Assembly: GCA_036245805.1 (NCBI GenBank)
Contig: BTRK01000004.1
Location: 12,152,001 to 12,216,000 of the forward strand
Length of the DNA: 64,000 nt
Direction of reading: 5' to 3'
Origin: Pristionchus mayeri
Taxonomy: Eukaryota > Nematoda > Chromadorea > Rhabditida > Neodiplogasteridae
Of this stretch, positions 43,820 to 56,029 are shown piece after piece. The notes under the pieces are model-generated. The model was not told the origin of the DNA and made no database searches. It saw nothing but the letters and a program-made list of their open reading frames with translations. Every line of letters starts with the position of its first letter. The first letter of the stretch is position 1. The position numbers and the translations under genes are program-made.

Positions 43820-46800
43820 ATGCGTTCTACAGACGAGTTGGTTCACATTGGCCTTGTATCTTCTCTAGATTGCTCATTACTCGTGCTGAACTTCATCCTA
43901 ATAGCAGCAATTACTACTCGGTACTACAAGTTTCTTTCGGGGGTCTACTCCTGAATTCTGGCTTTGCATGGGATTTTCGATTTGTGATTTCCACGAAGCG
44001 ATCGAGACTACGGGCTTATATTATACAACTTATCAATGCATTCTCAGGACTCCATCCTATATGCGTACGTTTTCGGTCTTCCTGATCAATACAGCGATAG
44101 TCGACACAACAGCAGCTGTGGCACTCAGGTATACTTCCAGTACTAGTCGAGGACAGGAATGAATGTGCCTGATGAGCTGTGCGAATAACTAGCGCAGGGT
44201 TGTATACGTGGACGGCTTGATTGTGTACATCTACGGAGGCCCTTGCACGCTGCTGGGGAGGGAGCTGTGCCACGCCGTCTTCTTTGAGACACTATTTGAT
44301 TTCGTTGCTTCTATTATCGATGTGCGCCGTAGAAAGAGAATGGCATTGCACTGTATAGGGGGGTTGGCTATTAGAAGGGTATTAGACGATATCGCAATCG
44401 CTCGCATATCACGCCTTTCACGAGAGAATTCAGCTAGAATCGCAATTTTTGGGAATGGAAAGCAAATCTGGAAATTGCTTCTGACTATTTTTGAGCACCT
44501 TGAGGCATGCCTAACAATCCCCCAAAGTATTATTTTGCACACCTCATTTTCATGCTCCCGGCATCAAGTCGGAGATCGACACCTCCTCCTTTCTCGGCGA
44601 TTATCTCATTTCTCGTGTAAGATAATCGAAATTTGCACTCTGAGTGACCCCCACTCATTTTTCGAGCTCTATCGATCCATGTAAAACACTTTCTCTGAAA
44701 GTCAATTTTAACGGTGCTACATTCATTGTTGATTTTCTCGAAAATATAGGCAACGGTGCAGCTGAAAATTTGACAGCACATGCAGCGCATCAAGAGCTCT
44801 AGAATGAATGGCTTGCGAAAAAATACGATATCATTGATATGACTTATGCCCATTTTACTTTTCCTTATCATTTGAATTTTATTTTCAACAGAAAAATTAA
44901 GAGAAAGCGATCATTCTTGACCGCATTCTCCCATGAGAGCGGTGTGAGAGTGAATTATAATGTTGAAAATAAAAGTTCAAATGATAAGGAAAAGTAAGAT
45001 GGGCATAAGCCACACAATGAGATCGTATTTTTTTTCGCAAGCCATTCTTTCTAGAGCTCTTGATGCGCTGCATGCGCTGTAAAATTTTCAGCTGCACCGT
45101 TGCCTATATTTTCGAGAAAATCAACAATGAATGTAGCACCGTTAAAATTGACTTTCAGAGAACGTGTTTTGCATGGATCGATAGAGCTCGAAAAATTAGT
45201 GGGGGTCACTCAGCGTGCAAATTTCGATTATCTTACCCGAGAAATTTTCGAAAATTTTCGAAAAACATTTTCGAACTTTCTGGAACATTCTAGAAGCTTT
45301 GGAACATTTTCGAACTTTCTGGAACATTCTAGAAGCTTTGGAACATTTTCGAACTGTCTGGAACATTCTAGAAGCTTTGAAACATTTTCGAACTCTCTGG
45401 AACATTCTAGAAGCTTTGGAGCATTTTCGAACTTTCTGGAACATTCTAGAAGTTTTTGCAAATTTCGATTATCTTACCCGAGAAATGAGATAATCGCCGA
45501 AAAGGAGGAGGTGCCGATCTCCGACCTGATGCCGGGAGGTTTAAAATGATTTATGCAAAATTATGCTTTGGGGGACTGTTAGGAATGCCTCAAGGTGCCC
45601 AAAACTGGTCAGAACCAAATTCCAGATTGTCCTCTCATTCCGTGTCTCAGCTCGAATCTCTCGTGAAAGGCGTGATATTCCTAAATTCGGGGATGGATAG
45701 GAATTGCAATATCGCGATCGAAAAATATGCATGAGATGACTCGAAAAAAAAAGAAATCGTGCTAATCGCAGCATTGCTCATCGCGCTACTGAGCCACTCG
45801 CACGTGCTCCTTCTCTTCTCCTTTTGCTACCGTGTTTGGGTGCTCTCCCATCAAACCATCAATGGTTCCTCCTCCGTTAATCGTTGCACTCTACTAGCAA
45901 TCGCCCTCACATCCACTCTTGCCAGCTGGATGTTACTGGTCAGTTCATTATGGCATTATGACTAGAACATTCATGGTTGAATGGAAACCCTTAAACATCG
46001 CAACAGTCGTGCTCAATTCTGTGCATCAATCCGGTCATAGATGTTCACGCCGGCGGCGAGCTCCCTTCATGCTCTGTTGTGCCACTCCAAGTGGCGCCCA
46101 AGCTTGGTCGCCACTTGGGTGCCCTCTCTCTCCTTATTACACGCTCTTGCGTATCTCTGACCGAATCCCGAGTTGGGAACAAGTTGGGGCCAACTTGAAA
46201 ATTTAACTTGGGCGTCACTTGGAGCGGCACACCAGAATGGGTGCACGCTGCCTGGCAGGCCGCTGCAAGTAGTGGGCAACTATGGTTCCCACTAACCACA
46301 TAATACTTGGTTAGTGGGAAGCCTATTGAAGCAGTTCAAAGATCCTCAACCTATCAGCAAATAACCGGTTCAGGTCGGATTGTACAAGGCATGCCTGATC
46401 GACGCGTTCGATTTGCCCGACTTTTCGAATACGTCCTACTGCACCGTTGATTTGAACTCGAGTCGATTTGGTGACAAAAGACTGGAGCGAGGCGTGATTG
46501 TGTACGGAATCTGCTTCTGGCCAGTCTCGGCGCGACTTCCGCACTTCGCGCAAGGCTGGTAGCGATGATCAGCGAATTGGTGCGTGCGTTATTCACTGTG
46601 ATTGGCGGCATCCGCATAGATTAGATTTCGAGAAACGATACGTTCTCTCCATTCTGTGCACTCTCTCGCCGATCGACCGGTCGAGAGAGTGTGTGGAATG
46701 AAGAGACGTAGATCCGCCGGCTCAGTGTGAATGCAATAGTCAAATATTGCCGGATCAACTTCGATTGCTCCTTGCAGGGAAGTGTGGCCGAGCGCTCTCG

Positions 46801-47468
46801 GCAGCAGGCGATCCTTCGCTCGCTCACAGCTCAAGCCCTGCTGCCCGTGTGCATGGCGTTCGGCTGCAGCTGCTTCCTCATCGACTTCGTCGGCGTCTAC
46901 CATTCAATGTACCTGCAGTGCGCCATGCACATTGTGCGTATATAGTTGTACGTTATGCAGGATATCTGCCCTGCCCTGTAGAGTTCGATTAACGAGCCAC
47001 CCTCTTTGAATTTCCCTCACAATCAATCTATATCGATCGAGAGATGAGAGCGTGTAAAATGACGAGACGGTTACCTGAATTTCGAACTCTAGTACTGCCC
47101 AAGATTTCAAGAAAATTTGGCCAAACAATTACAAGTGTTAATACATTCAACAACGCGTTAATCGCGCTGATGGCATTTGCAAAATAATATGGAAAATTCT
47201 AGGCATGCTGCATCTTCGCACTCGTCTCTCCACTTATCACTCTTACGGTTCTGCGACCATACCGCAGGTTTGATGAACTGACAAACTAACACTGGTCGTG
47301 ATTGGGATGTGCAAATTTAGATCGTTTCCATGCTAGCTAACCATAAATCATAGCAACGTATCCTTTAGGTTCGTGCAACAGCTGTGCTTTTGCGCTCCCA
47401 AACCTTCAGTGGACTCGCAGTCGGACGAACATAGCAGAAAGAGAAGCACGCGAGTCGCCACAATTTGA
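43820..47468 (+). CDS. 7TM chemoreceptor, Srd-like, carrying a 1.3-kb foldback
   Basis: Exons: 43820-43920 (TM1, LLVLNFILIAAITTR), 44048-44128 (TPSYMRTFSVFLINTAIVDT, TM2), 44198 onward (RVVYVDGLIVYIYGGPCTLL, then GRELCHAVFFETLF), 45771-45938 (TM3 LIALLSHSHVLLLFSFCYRV and TM4), 46374 onward (extracellular loop), 46778-46933 (TM6, AQALLPVCMAFGCSCFLIDF), 47203-47267 (TM7, LVSPLITLTVLRPYR) and 47369-47468 (cytoplasmic tail). The motifs TPSYMR, GPCTLLGRELC and RPYR are Srd landmarks. Between the third and fourth exons lies a foldback (44388-45727). In the complete Srd gene at 14787-17085 the matching region is one exon, so this element either fell in an exon or created a new intron, and the phase across it does not close by obvious donors. 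The loop exon around 46374-46560 and TM5 are also unresolved. The gene may be inactive. Confidence 0.6.
44388..45727. mobile_element. Foldback element carrying a mini-array of the 39-bp satellite
   Basis: The left arm (44388 to about 44900) and right arm (about 44970-45727) are reverse complements with moderate divergence; the tips are around GATATCGCAATC and TGCAATATCGCGATC. The right arm is longer by about 240 bp because it carries 45246-45456, about five units of the 39-bp repeat. It is flanked by two copies of a 30-bp direct repeat starting TGCAAATTTCGATTATCTTA (45216-45245 and 45457-45486). The left arm has only one copy of that word (complement at about 44594-44623) and no array. Confidence 0.8.
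45246..45456. repeat. Mini-array of the 39-bp heat-shock-element satellite
   Basis: After a degenerate TTTTCGAAAATTTTCGAAAA start, about 4.7 units follow, with the same TTCTGGAACATTCTAGAAG core as the large array at 30959-38435. The right junction with the foldback arm matches that of the large array. Confidence 0.9.
45457..46735 (+). repeat. Segmental duplicate (copy 2) of 38436-39722
   Basis: Nearly identical to 38436-39722. This copy is embedded in the receptor gene at 43820-47468 with continuous flanking exons, so it is likely the original location of the block. Confidence 0.85.
46625..46733. mobile_element. Introner-like MITE copy (Srd intron)
   Basis: Arms CACTCTCTCGCCGATCGACC and GGTCGAGAGAGTGTGTGGAA. 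It ends about 45 bp before the acceptor of the TM6 exon at 46778. Confidence 0.75.
46981..47089. mobile_element. Introner-like MITE copy (next Srd intron)
   Basis: A 109-bp copy with intact tips GAGTTCGATTAACGA and TTTCGAACTC, flanked by TA at 46979-46980 and 47090-47091. It lies inside the intron between the TM6 and TM7 exons (46934-47202). Confidence 0.85.
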
Positions 47469-47589
47469 AGTCATACAGAGAACGGAAACTTCATCCATTA
47501 TATGTGCATGCATATTGAAATCTTCTATTATGAAGCATCCTTATTCAAATACAAACGAGTCTCACTCCGTCCCAAAACATATTACAGTA

Positions 47590-49183
47590 CGAGCTAATCG
47601 CCTTGCAGATGTGCGTGCGCGGCGGGCCGCGGCGGACCGCGGCTTGCGCGGATTGATTTTGCGGAAAACTCATATTTTTCAAAAACTCGTACTATCAATA
47701 CCTATATATAACACGTGTATCACGAGTCAGTGGAGGTGCCCGGGAACCATTTGCAAAAAGTTTTCATGATTTTGTCAATATATATGGTAAGTGTATATAC
47801 TTGGGAAAACATTTTGTTGGTATAGGTCATTCTTCCCAGAGCCGGCTTTTAGGAAATTTCCGGTTTTGCACCTGGCTCTACTGTATCTAAGCTCCCAGAT
47901 GAGCTACAGCGACGGTTTTGGGCTCAAAATGATCGGGGAATTGTTCTGAACAACTTTCATGCTTTGACCAAAGGCCAAAGATCAAAGATCAAAATATATG
48001 TTAGAAAAACCGTTTTTTGAGCTAAAAAATATTTCTTGCTGCTCTTGCGAGATATGTTCCCCTGGAATTTTATTGCTGATTATGCAAGTATAAGTCCATA
48101 TCAGTATAATAAAAATATAAAATTACAATTTTGGGATAAGGTGTTTTTTGCTATTTGGCTCTGAAGGTGGGAAATCTCAAAATTTTAGAAAATTCACATT
48201 TTTTAATTGACCTTAAAAATTCAGTAAATTGTCGGAAGTGATCCATGCTATGGTGGAATAATATGTATGAGAGAAGATTCTGCGAAATGTACGTCGTTGG
48301 TCCCAGAGCCGGCTTTTAGGAAATTTCAGGTTTTGCAACTGGCTCTACTGTATCTAAGCTCGCAGATGAGCTACAGCGATGGTATTGGGCTTAAATTGTT
48401 CGGAAAAATATTTCACGACACATTTACGTTTTGACCAAGGCCAAAGATTGAAGATAAAAAATATGCTGGAAAAACCATTTTTCGAGCTAAAAATAAATCA
48501 TGCTACTCTTGCGAGATATGTTTCCCTGGAATTTTATTGCTGATTCAGTAAGCTCAAGTACATATCTGTATAACAACAATATAAAATTGGAATTTTGGGA
48601 TAGGGTGTATTTTACAATTTGGCTCTGAAAGTGAGAAATCTATTTTTTTTTAATTCACATTTTCTAAATTGCCTTTAAAACTTCAGGAAAATGTCGGAAC
48701 TGGTCCATGTTATTGTGTAATAATATGTATTTGAAGAGATTTTGCAAAATGTACGTCGTTGGCCCCAAAGCCGAATTTCTGGTTTTGACACTTCCCACAT
48801 TAAGAGTCAAATTGCAAAGTACACCCTATCCCAAAATTGCAATTTTATATTTTTATTATACAGATATGGGCTTGTACTTGCATAATCAGCAATAAAATTC
48901 CAGGGGAACATATTTCGCAAGAGCAGCAAGAATTATTTTTTAGCTCCAAAAAAGGTTTTTCTAACATACATTTTTGATCTTTGATCTTTCACCTTTGGTC
49001 AAAACATGAAAGTTGTTCAGAACAATTCCCCGATCATTTTGAGCCCAAAAACATAGCTGCAACTCATCTGGGAGCTTAGATACAGTAGAGCCAGGTGCAA
49101 AACCGGAAATTTCCTAAAGGCCGGCTCTGTGACCAATGACCTATACCAATCAAAACATTTTCCTAAGTATATTCACTTACCAC
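47590..49183. mobile_element. Foldback related to the 27-29 kb element, partly duplicated
   Basis: It contains the tip CACGAGTCAGTGGAGGTGCC at about 47718. An arm at 47785-48240 is repeated in direct orientation at about 48290-48700 (both with CCGGCTTTTAGGAAATTTC and a GATGAGCTACAGCGA block). An inverted arm at 48770-49180 complements it (ATCTGGGAGCTTAGATACAG). The right arm breaks off at 49183 where the next palindrome starts, so that element was probably inserted here. Confidence 0.7.
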
Positions 49184-52142
49184 AAACCCCATACACACAT
49201 ATAGTAATTCTGAACGATCTCGACGAGATAAACATTTTTACTGTTGGAAACGAAGGGCTAGCTCATTTGAGAAAAAAGTTATGGCCGTTTGAAATCTCAA
49301 AATTGCCGCCCTGAAAATTTTTCTAAAGCCCATGACAAATTTTATTTTTTCATTCGATTCCCCATCCATTTTTACCCTTTGTGCCTAAATTTCACGGGAT
49401 TTGCATCTGTGCCTTATCTTCGTTTCCTCCTTCGAAAGCGGAGAAGTCGCTGTATTTCGCAATATACCGAAATTTCGATTTTGTGTCCGAGCTCTATAAA
49501 TGTCTCGATTTTCTCATTTATGGTTTCAATACTATTACATATTTATTGTTTTGAGATTTGAGGCCGAAATGTAATATATATCAATGTTTATAGTCGAGAT
49601 CGAACATATGAGACCGTTCGGGATAGATTCGAGAAAACCTCTGAACCGCAAAACCTATGGACCACAGGAAAACATGTTTCCTGGGGTAGTTTTCGATGCC
49701 GAACATCATGGTAACTTCATTTTGCATAAATTATTTATTTGAAGTCCGTGTGGCGCCCTTTCACTTCCGGTCAACAATTGCTTTTCGCATATCCCAGACT
49801 TCAAATACACGCTAGAAAACCGAAATTTCGCGCACCCGAACAGTCTTTCATGGATAATCGACATACAGTCGCGAGCATAAGTCATGGGACACTTTTGGAA
49901 TGGGTTTGAACTTTTTAACCAGGAAATCTTCAATTCTGCTACTAGAACGTTATGGACCAAATTCATCAGAGATTTTTCTTTTTGATATTGGGGTATGACG
50001 CAATCGCACAGTCGTTGCGTAGTGATGACGCAATCAAAATGTACTTTTTCAAAACGGCATTATTCTTACATGGATTTTTTCCAGCTCGCCAAACTTTCTG
50101 AGGCTGAAGTCATGCCCGAGGCCTACCCAGAAAAAAAAATTGAGGTTGCTGCGCGACCGCACATTTGCTACAGCCTTGCTGAAAAAATGGGATCTGATAT
50201 CGGCTTCTTGACCAGCTAGAGACTCGTTCAAAGCACCAAAATAATTCTCATTGCGATCCCAGATGATCCTGTGAATATGAATATAAAATTGAGGTTGCTG
50301 CGCGACCGCACATTTCCTGCAGCCTTGCTGCAAAATCGAGGTCGAAAATTAAGATATCGGCTCCTAGTCAAGCTAGAGACTTGTTCAAGGCATCAATATG
50401 ATCGCCATCATGAGTCCAGATGATCCTGAGAATATGAAAACAATATATCGATATTTGCCCTCAGGGCACGAAAAAATCACTTTTTTGCACGACCATTATT
50501 TGGGCATTCATAACTACATGGGAAATGTAGGTAAAAATCTGGTTTTTGCGTAGGAATGTGCAAAATGTATTAATGAAAGACTTTCCCACTTTTTGAGCAA
50601 TTGGATATCTTTCCTGTTTACCACTATGAGCGATAGAGTGCAGACGACGAGAGAGCGTAAACAATTTGTTTCCCGACCCTAGTATTCCTCCGAAAAACGC
50701 ACGCCGTGAGCAGGAAAGATATCCAATTGCTCAAAAAGTGGGGAATTCTTTCTTTAATACATTTTGAACATTCCTACGCAAAAACCAGATTTCCCATGTA
50801 GTTATGAATGCCCAAAACATGGTCAGGCAAAAAAGTGATTTTTTCGTGCCCTGAGGGCAAATTTCGATATATTGTTTTCATATTCTCAGGATCATCTGGA
50901 CTCATGATGGCGATCATTTTGATGCCTTGAACCAGTCACTAGCTTGACTAGGAGCCCAGATCTTAATTTTCGACCTCGATTTTGCAGTAAGGCTGCCGCA
51001 AATGTGCGGTCGCGCAGCAACCTCAATTTTATATTCATATTCACAGGATCATCTGGGATCGCAATGAGGATTATTTTGGTGCTTTGAACGAGTCTCTAGC
51101 TGGTCAAGAAGCCGATATCAGATCCCATTTTTTCAGCAAGGCTGTAGCAAATGTGCGGTCGCGCAGCAACCTCAATTTTTTTTTTCTGGGTAGGCCTCGG
51201 GCATGACTTCAGCCTCAGAAAGTTTGGCGAGCTGGAAAAAATCCATGTAAGAATAATGCCGTTTTGAAAAAGTACATTTTGATTGCGTCATCACTACGCA
51301 ACGACTGTGCGATTGCGTCATACCCCAATATCAAAAAGAAAAATCTCTGATGAATTTGGTCCATAACGTTCTAGTAGCAGAATTAAAGATTTCCTGGTTA
51401 AAAATTTCAAACCCATTCCAAAAGTGTCCCATGACTTATGCTCGCGACTGTATGTCGAATATCCATGAAAGACTGTTCGGGTGCGCGAAATTTCGGTTTT
51501 CTAGCGTGTATTTGAAGTCTGGGATATGCGAAAAGCAATTGTTGACCGGAAGTGAAAGGGCGCCACACGGACTTCAAATAAATAATTTATGCAAAATGAA
51601 GTTACCATGATGTTCGGCATCGAAAACTACCCCAGGAAACATGTTTTCCTGTGGTCCATAGGTTGGGCGGTTCAGAGGTTTTCTCGAATCTATCCCGAAC
51701 GGTCTCATATGTTCGATCTCGACTATAAACATTGATATATATTACATTTCGTCCTCAAATCTCAAAACAATAAATATGTAATAGTATTGGAACCATAAAT
51801 GAGAAAATCGAGACATTTATAGAGCTCGGACACAAAATCGAAATTTCGGTATATTGCGAAATACAGCGACTTCTCCGCTTTCGAAGGAGGAAACGAAGAT
51901 AAGGCACAGATGCAAATCCCGTGAAATTTAGGCACAAAGGGTAAAAATGGATGGGGAATCGAATGAAAAAATAAAATTTGTCATGGGCTTTAGAAAAATT
52001 TTCAGGGCGGCAATTTTGAGATTTCAAACGGCCATAACTTTTTTCTCAAATGAGCTAGCCCTTCGTTTCCAACAGTAAAAATGTTTATCTCGTCGAGATC
52101 GTTCAGAATTACTATATGTGTGTATGGGGTTTGGAAGCTCCA
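49184..52142. repeat. ~3-kb near-perfect palindrome
   Basis: Arms of about 1.43 kb (49184-50611 and 50711-52142) are reverse complements with only scattered differences, around a ~100-bp spacer. For example ACACACATATAGTAATTCTG on the left answers CAGAATTACTATATGTGTGT on the right. No transposase or other convincing gene lies inside. A fragment of the same family, including the adjoining GAGCGGTCGGTTTTTG block, occurs at 60130-60395. Confidence 0.9.
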
Positions 52143-53853
52143 AACAAAAGTTTCAAAAACCGACCGCCCACTTCGGCGCACCTCAGAGAATGAGGGGTCA
52201 GAGATAGGGCCTCATAAGGTCGATTTTCGTGATCTACGTGAAAAAGTACACCTAGGGTCAACTTTTCAGTATAGGTTAGGTTTTCATTGTACGGACGTAT
52301 CTCGGTTCTCTCAGAAGTTAAGAGCTGATTTCGCAAATTTCGATGTAACTCGAGAACGCGTCAATATTTTAACATGAAACTTCGGGAAATATATTACATA
52401 AACATGTGACGGAACATAATCAACAAATGTGTAAGTAATAATCATTCAAAGCTTATGAATCATACTAAAACTGGGAATTCGTGACAATAGAATGAAGGAG
52501 ATCAAGTGTGTGCTACATTTGGAGGTGGTCGAGGGGAATACAGAAGAGATCCAGCAGTCGTCCATTCTTGATAGATAGTCGAAGTGGAACTCGAATCAGG
52601 CACGAGGGTCGTTCCCGACGATTCAGACCAAGCCAGGGGCCCTTCCCCAAAATCGCCTGTTCTTTGGAACGAGGTGGCAGGGTTTACTGGGGGACACCCG
52701 AGCAAGGTCTAAGTCAAAGGGTACGAGAAGAAATTGATTCCACGTGTGCCTATAATAACGTACATTGCGCTGTTATCAAAACTGAAGTAGGTAAGAAAAA
52801 TACTCTCCTTCTTCTCTCTTCCTTCGGCGACATCAGTAGTCCCATCCCCATCAGTTGGCAAGAGATCACCCATTGCTAAAACGTAATGGCAGCAAATATA
52901 GGTTGAAATGGACAAGAACATCAAAGTGCAAAGATGATAAGCAAAAATCAACTAATCGAATGGAACGTCAAGAGACCAACTTACCATACAATCGATATGG
53001 GTGCTCTCTGACTCGAACAGCTCAGCGGTATGACGGAAGATCGGGGAATCGGGAGAGGAGAAGACCGAAAGACCAAAGATCAATCAATGGCGTAACTCCA
53101 AATACCTAGGAAAACCGACGAAAAAAATACGACAAACCTGTTTGGACACTGGTCGCCTAGTTTCTGAGTCTCCGGAGCTGTTCCACTGGAGAACAGCGAG
53201 GGTAGATGGTACGGTAATGCAGGCGGACAGTGGAGAAGTGAAAATACAAAAATTAATAACAAAAATAACTCAATATTCAGCAAAAACACACGACCAAGCA
53301 CAGCAAAAAAAGGGTAAGACTGCACGAGCCAGATATGGCTCGTCATCACTCATCTGTCATGTAAATGACCCTTTGTCTGATGGGTATGCATCGGCCCTGT
53401 CTTCGACTTCATCCCATGGAAATCGGACACGAATGGACTTTGTTCTGAGGTCTCTTTATTGAACTCCCTTTCCCTCTTGATTCAAGAGGTCACCGATCAC
53501 CCCCCTCTTGAATTAAGAATGACGCCGGGCAGGCGACTGTGGAGAATGAAAATGAAGACTTGAATTAACCTCTTGCTTCGCCATCCCTACTTCTAATCTC
53601 GTAATTCAAATTATGGCAATCGGATGGTAACAATAGTTCAGCACAGTTATGCAAAGGACGCAAGGTGTACCAATCGCATTTGCAAATCAAGGGCGGTCGA
53701 AGTGTTCATCCTACATTCCCACACAATCTTTAATGTGATAACACCACTAGAGGTCGCTTTGGCTATTGTTCTTTGTAGATCGTGTTGCTTGATTAGGAAA
53801 ACAACCGCGCGCGCGACAAAGAAACCACTACGAATCGGTACTAAATTCGCGGG

Positions 53854-53860
53854 TATATAA
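53854..53860 (+). promoter_or_regulatory. Candidate TATA box of the collagen gene
   Basis: TATATAA within GCGGGTATATAATCGGGG, about 220 bp upstream of the collagen start codon. Confidence 0.5.
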
Positions 53861-54069
53861 TCGGGGCTTGCGATCTTAGTTCCATTACCTCGGGATACTT
53901 CCTCGAGAACGATGCTTGCTCCAGTAGGCTTTCCCTTGTATTTGATCGCATTGCTCTCAAACATCGTGAACACATGTAGTCGTCTAGGCATTGCATTCGA
54001 AAAACATACTGAGAATAATTTTAATGCTCAATATATTTTCCCGTCTATTTCGTTTAATCAATAATTTAA

Positions 54070-54078
54070 ACTCGCAGA
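54070..54078 (+). promoter_or_regulatory. Candidate trans-splice acceptor of the collagen gene
   Basis: AATTTAAACTCGCAG followed by one A and the ATG, after a U-rich stretch without an upstream donor. This is the usual position of a nematode splice-leader site. Confidence 0.5.
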
Positions 54079-56013
54079 ATGACGACCTTCCGTCATCTCG
54101 TCCTCGGGGCGACGATCTCCTCGGGCGTAGCCATCATCGGCTCGATCTTGGTCGCCTTCTCAATCGTCACGGAGATCAACACCTTCAGAGACGGTGTTCT
54201 CTCCGACCTGAGCAACTTCAAGGTACAACACAGTACTACAACTATTAAACAAATATTTTGCGTTTCTTGATGCTCAATGTATTGTAAAAATGTACCGAAT
54301 TTATATCAAGAACTTCAGGCGAAGGCGAACGAAGCATGGGAGAAAATGGAAGAAAAGGATCGTTCATCTGGCTCCTCTCGCCGCGACGAAACCATCCTTC
54401 GATTCTCCCGACAAGTTAGTGATTTTTCGCCTACTCAAGATTCTTCGGAAGATGATTGGAACACGTGCTGTATGTTGAGAGTATGCCCATGGGCTTTCCA
54501 GAATTCTTCACGAAACTACCAAAGGCCAGCCTACCAATTTATCAAATTCCAGGCTTATGCATCTGGTGGCGCAGCAGCTGGCGGTGGAGGCGGCGGTGGA
54601 TATGCAACTGCTGGTGCTGCAGCTGCAGGAGGCGGCGGTGGTGGAGGATGCAACTGTGGAGCGGCTCCTAGCGGCTGCCCCGCCGGCCCTCCCGGACCTC
54701 CCGGACAGCCCGGAGACAAAGGACGTGAGTCTATCTTTATCGCGCTTTTCGGGTAAATTTCACTGCTTAGAAATTCTGAGATGCATTATTCTAGTCAATT
54801 TAATTAGGGGAGTCGTAAATATCACCAGCCCATTGCAGAGGACGGCCAGGCCGGTCAGGCGGGAGCACCCGGCATGTCTGGCATGGCGATGATGGCCATG
54901 CAGATGACTGGAGGAGCATGCATCACTTGCCCACCCGGCGCGCCCGGTCCCGCAGGACCTCCCGGACCGCCCGGAGGATCCGGAAACGATGGTTCCCCTG
55001 GAATGCCCGCATCAGGTGGAGGAATGGGCGAGGCGGGCCCGCCTGGACCAGCAGGAGATGCTGGACCCGACGGAATGCCTGGAACAGCTGGAGCTCCTGG
55101 TCCTGCTGGTGGCCCTGGCATGCGCATGATGTCGCAGCCCGGGCCGGCAGGACCACCCGGCCCCGCTGGAGGCCCCGGACCCGCGGGTTCTCCAGGAGGC
55201 GGATCTGGTACTGGACCTGCTGGGCCGCCCGGCCCTCCCGGACCCGCTGGAAACCCTGGAGGACCCGGTATGCCCGGAAGTGCGGGAGCAGCTGGAAACG
55301 ATGGAGAACCGGGAGGAGATGGTGCGTACTGCCCTTGCCCAGCTCGCAGTGGTATGGCGGCCGGAGGAGGAGGAGGAGGTGGAGCTTCGGGTGGAGGTGG
55401 AGCTGGTGGAGCGTCGGGTGGAGCTGCAGCTGGAGGTGGGGCAAGTGCAGGAGGCGCTGGCGGAGCATCCGGAGGCGCAGCTGCAGGAGGCGGAGGAGCC
55501 GGAGGAGCAGATGCGGGAGCTGGTGGTGCTGGAGGCGCAGCAGGAGGCGGTGGGGGAGGAGGAGCCTCGGGAGGAGCAGCGGCAGGAGGAGGAGGAGCAG
55601 GGGATGCCGGAGCCGGAGCCGGAGGTGCTGGAGGAGCTGGAGCTGGAGGAGGAGGCGGAGCTTATGCTGGAGGAGCAGGCGGTGGGGGAGCCTCGAGTGG
55701 AGCTGCTGCTGCTGGTGGTGGAGCTGGTGGCGGAGGTGGAGATGCGGGAGCTGGTGGTGCTGGAGGCGCTGGTGAAGCAGGAGCAGGTGGAGACGCAGCC
55801 GCTGGAGGCGGAGCAGCTGGCGGTGTTGGATACTCTGGAGGAGGAGGCGGAGGAGGAGGAGCTTCTGGAGGAGCTGTTGCCGGAGGAGGAGGCGCAGCTG
55901 GAGGTCCTCCACCTGCCGCAGGAGGACCTCCTCCAACTGCCGGAGGTGCACCTTCAGGAGCGTACCCCGGTCGCAGAATCAGAATGTCCAATGACGCTCG
56001 CGTTAAAGTGTAA
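54079..56013 (+). CDS. Cuticle collagen with a ~200-residue Gly/Ala tail
   Basis: Exons 54079-54222, 54319-54414, 54553-54724 and 54839-56013, all in phase, giving about 528 residues. Residues 1-48 hold the Col_cuticle_N region with its membrane anchor ([20 protein letters not shown]). A basic stretch with an RFSR site at the end of exon 2 probably marks subtilisin cleavage. A Gly-rich, Cys-flanked spacer follows ([18 protein letters not shown]). Three short Gly-X-Y blocks come next, interrupted by [20 protein letters not shown] and [11 protein letters not shown]. After [11 protein letters not shown] the last ~215 residues are a Gly/Ala tail with repeated [20 protein letters not shown] blocks, ending [18 protein letters not shown]. 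Usual nematode cuticle collagens are near 300 residues, so the tail is unusual. AATAAA lies at 56024. Role: secreted structural protein of the cuticle. Confidence 0.9.
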
Positions 56014-56029
56014 ATTATTTAGAAATAAA

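Larger units (their letters stand above)
52143..54078. other. Non-coding or unassigned interval
   Basis: 52143-52280 extends the family of the adjoining palindrome: its complement matches 60130-60250. From 52500 to 53460 several open stretches occur in different frames (one reads PFLIDSRSGTRIRHEG, another DTGRLVSESPELFHWR) that could be remains of a retroelement, but I cannot assign a family. The collagen promoter occupies the last 250 bp. Confidence 0.4.

Noticed and set aside
44388..44690. A separate receptor exon on the minus strand
   Set aside because: The sequence is the inverted arm of the foldback, repeated at 45.46-45.73 kb, not an exon.
49184..52142. Open frames of 60-94 codons in the palindrome, present in mirrored pairs
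   Set aside because: The pairs are simply the same arm read on opposite strands; none has a recognisable domain or splice partner.
52508..53462. Possible retrovirus-like gag/pol remnant
   Set aside because: Some peptide stretches look vaguely retroelement-like, but no protease, RT or long terminal repeat is visible; left unassigned.
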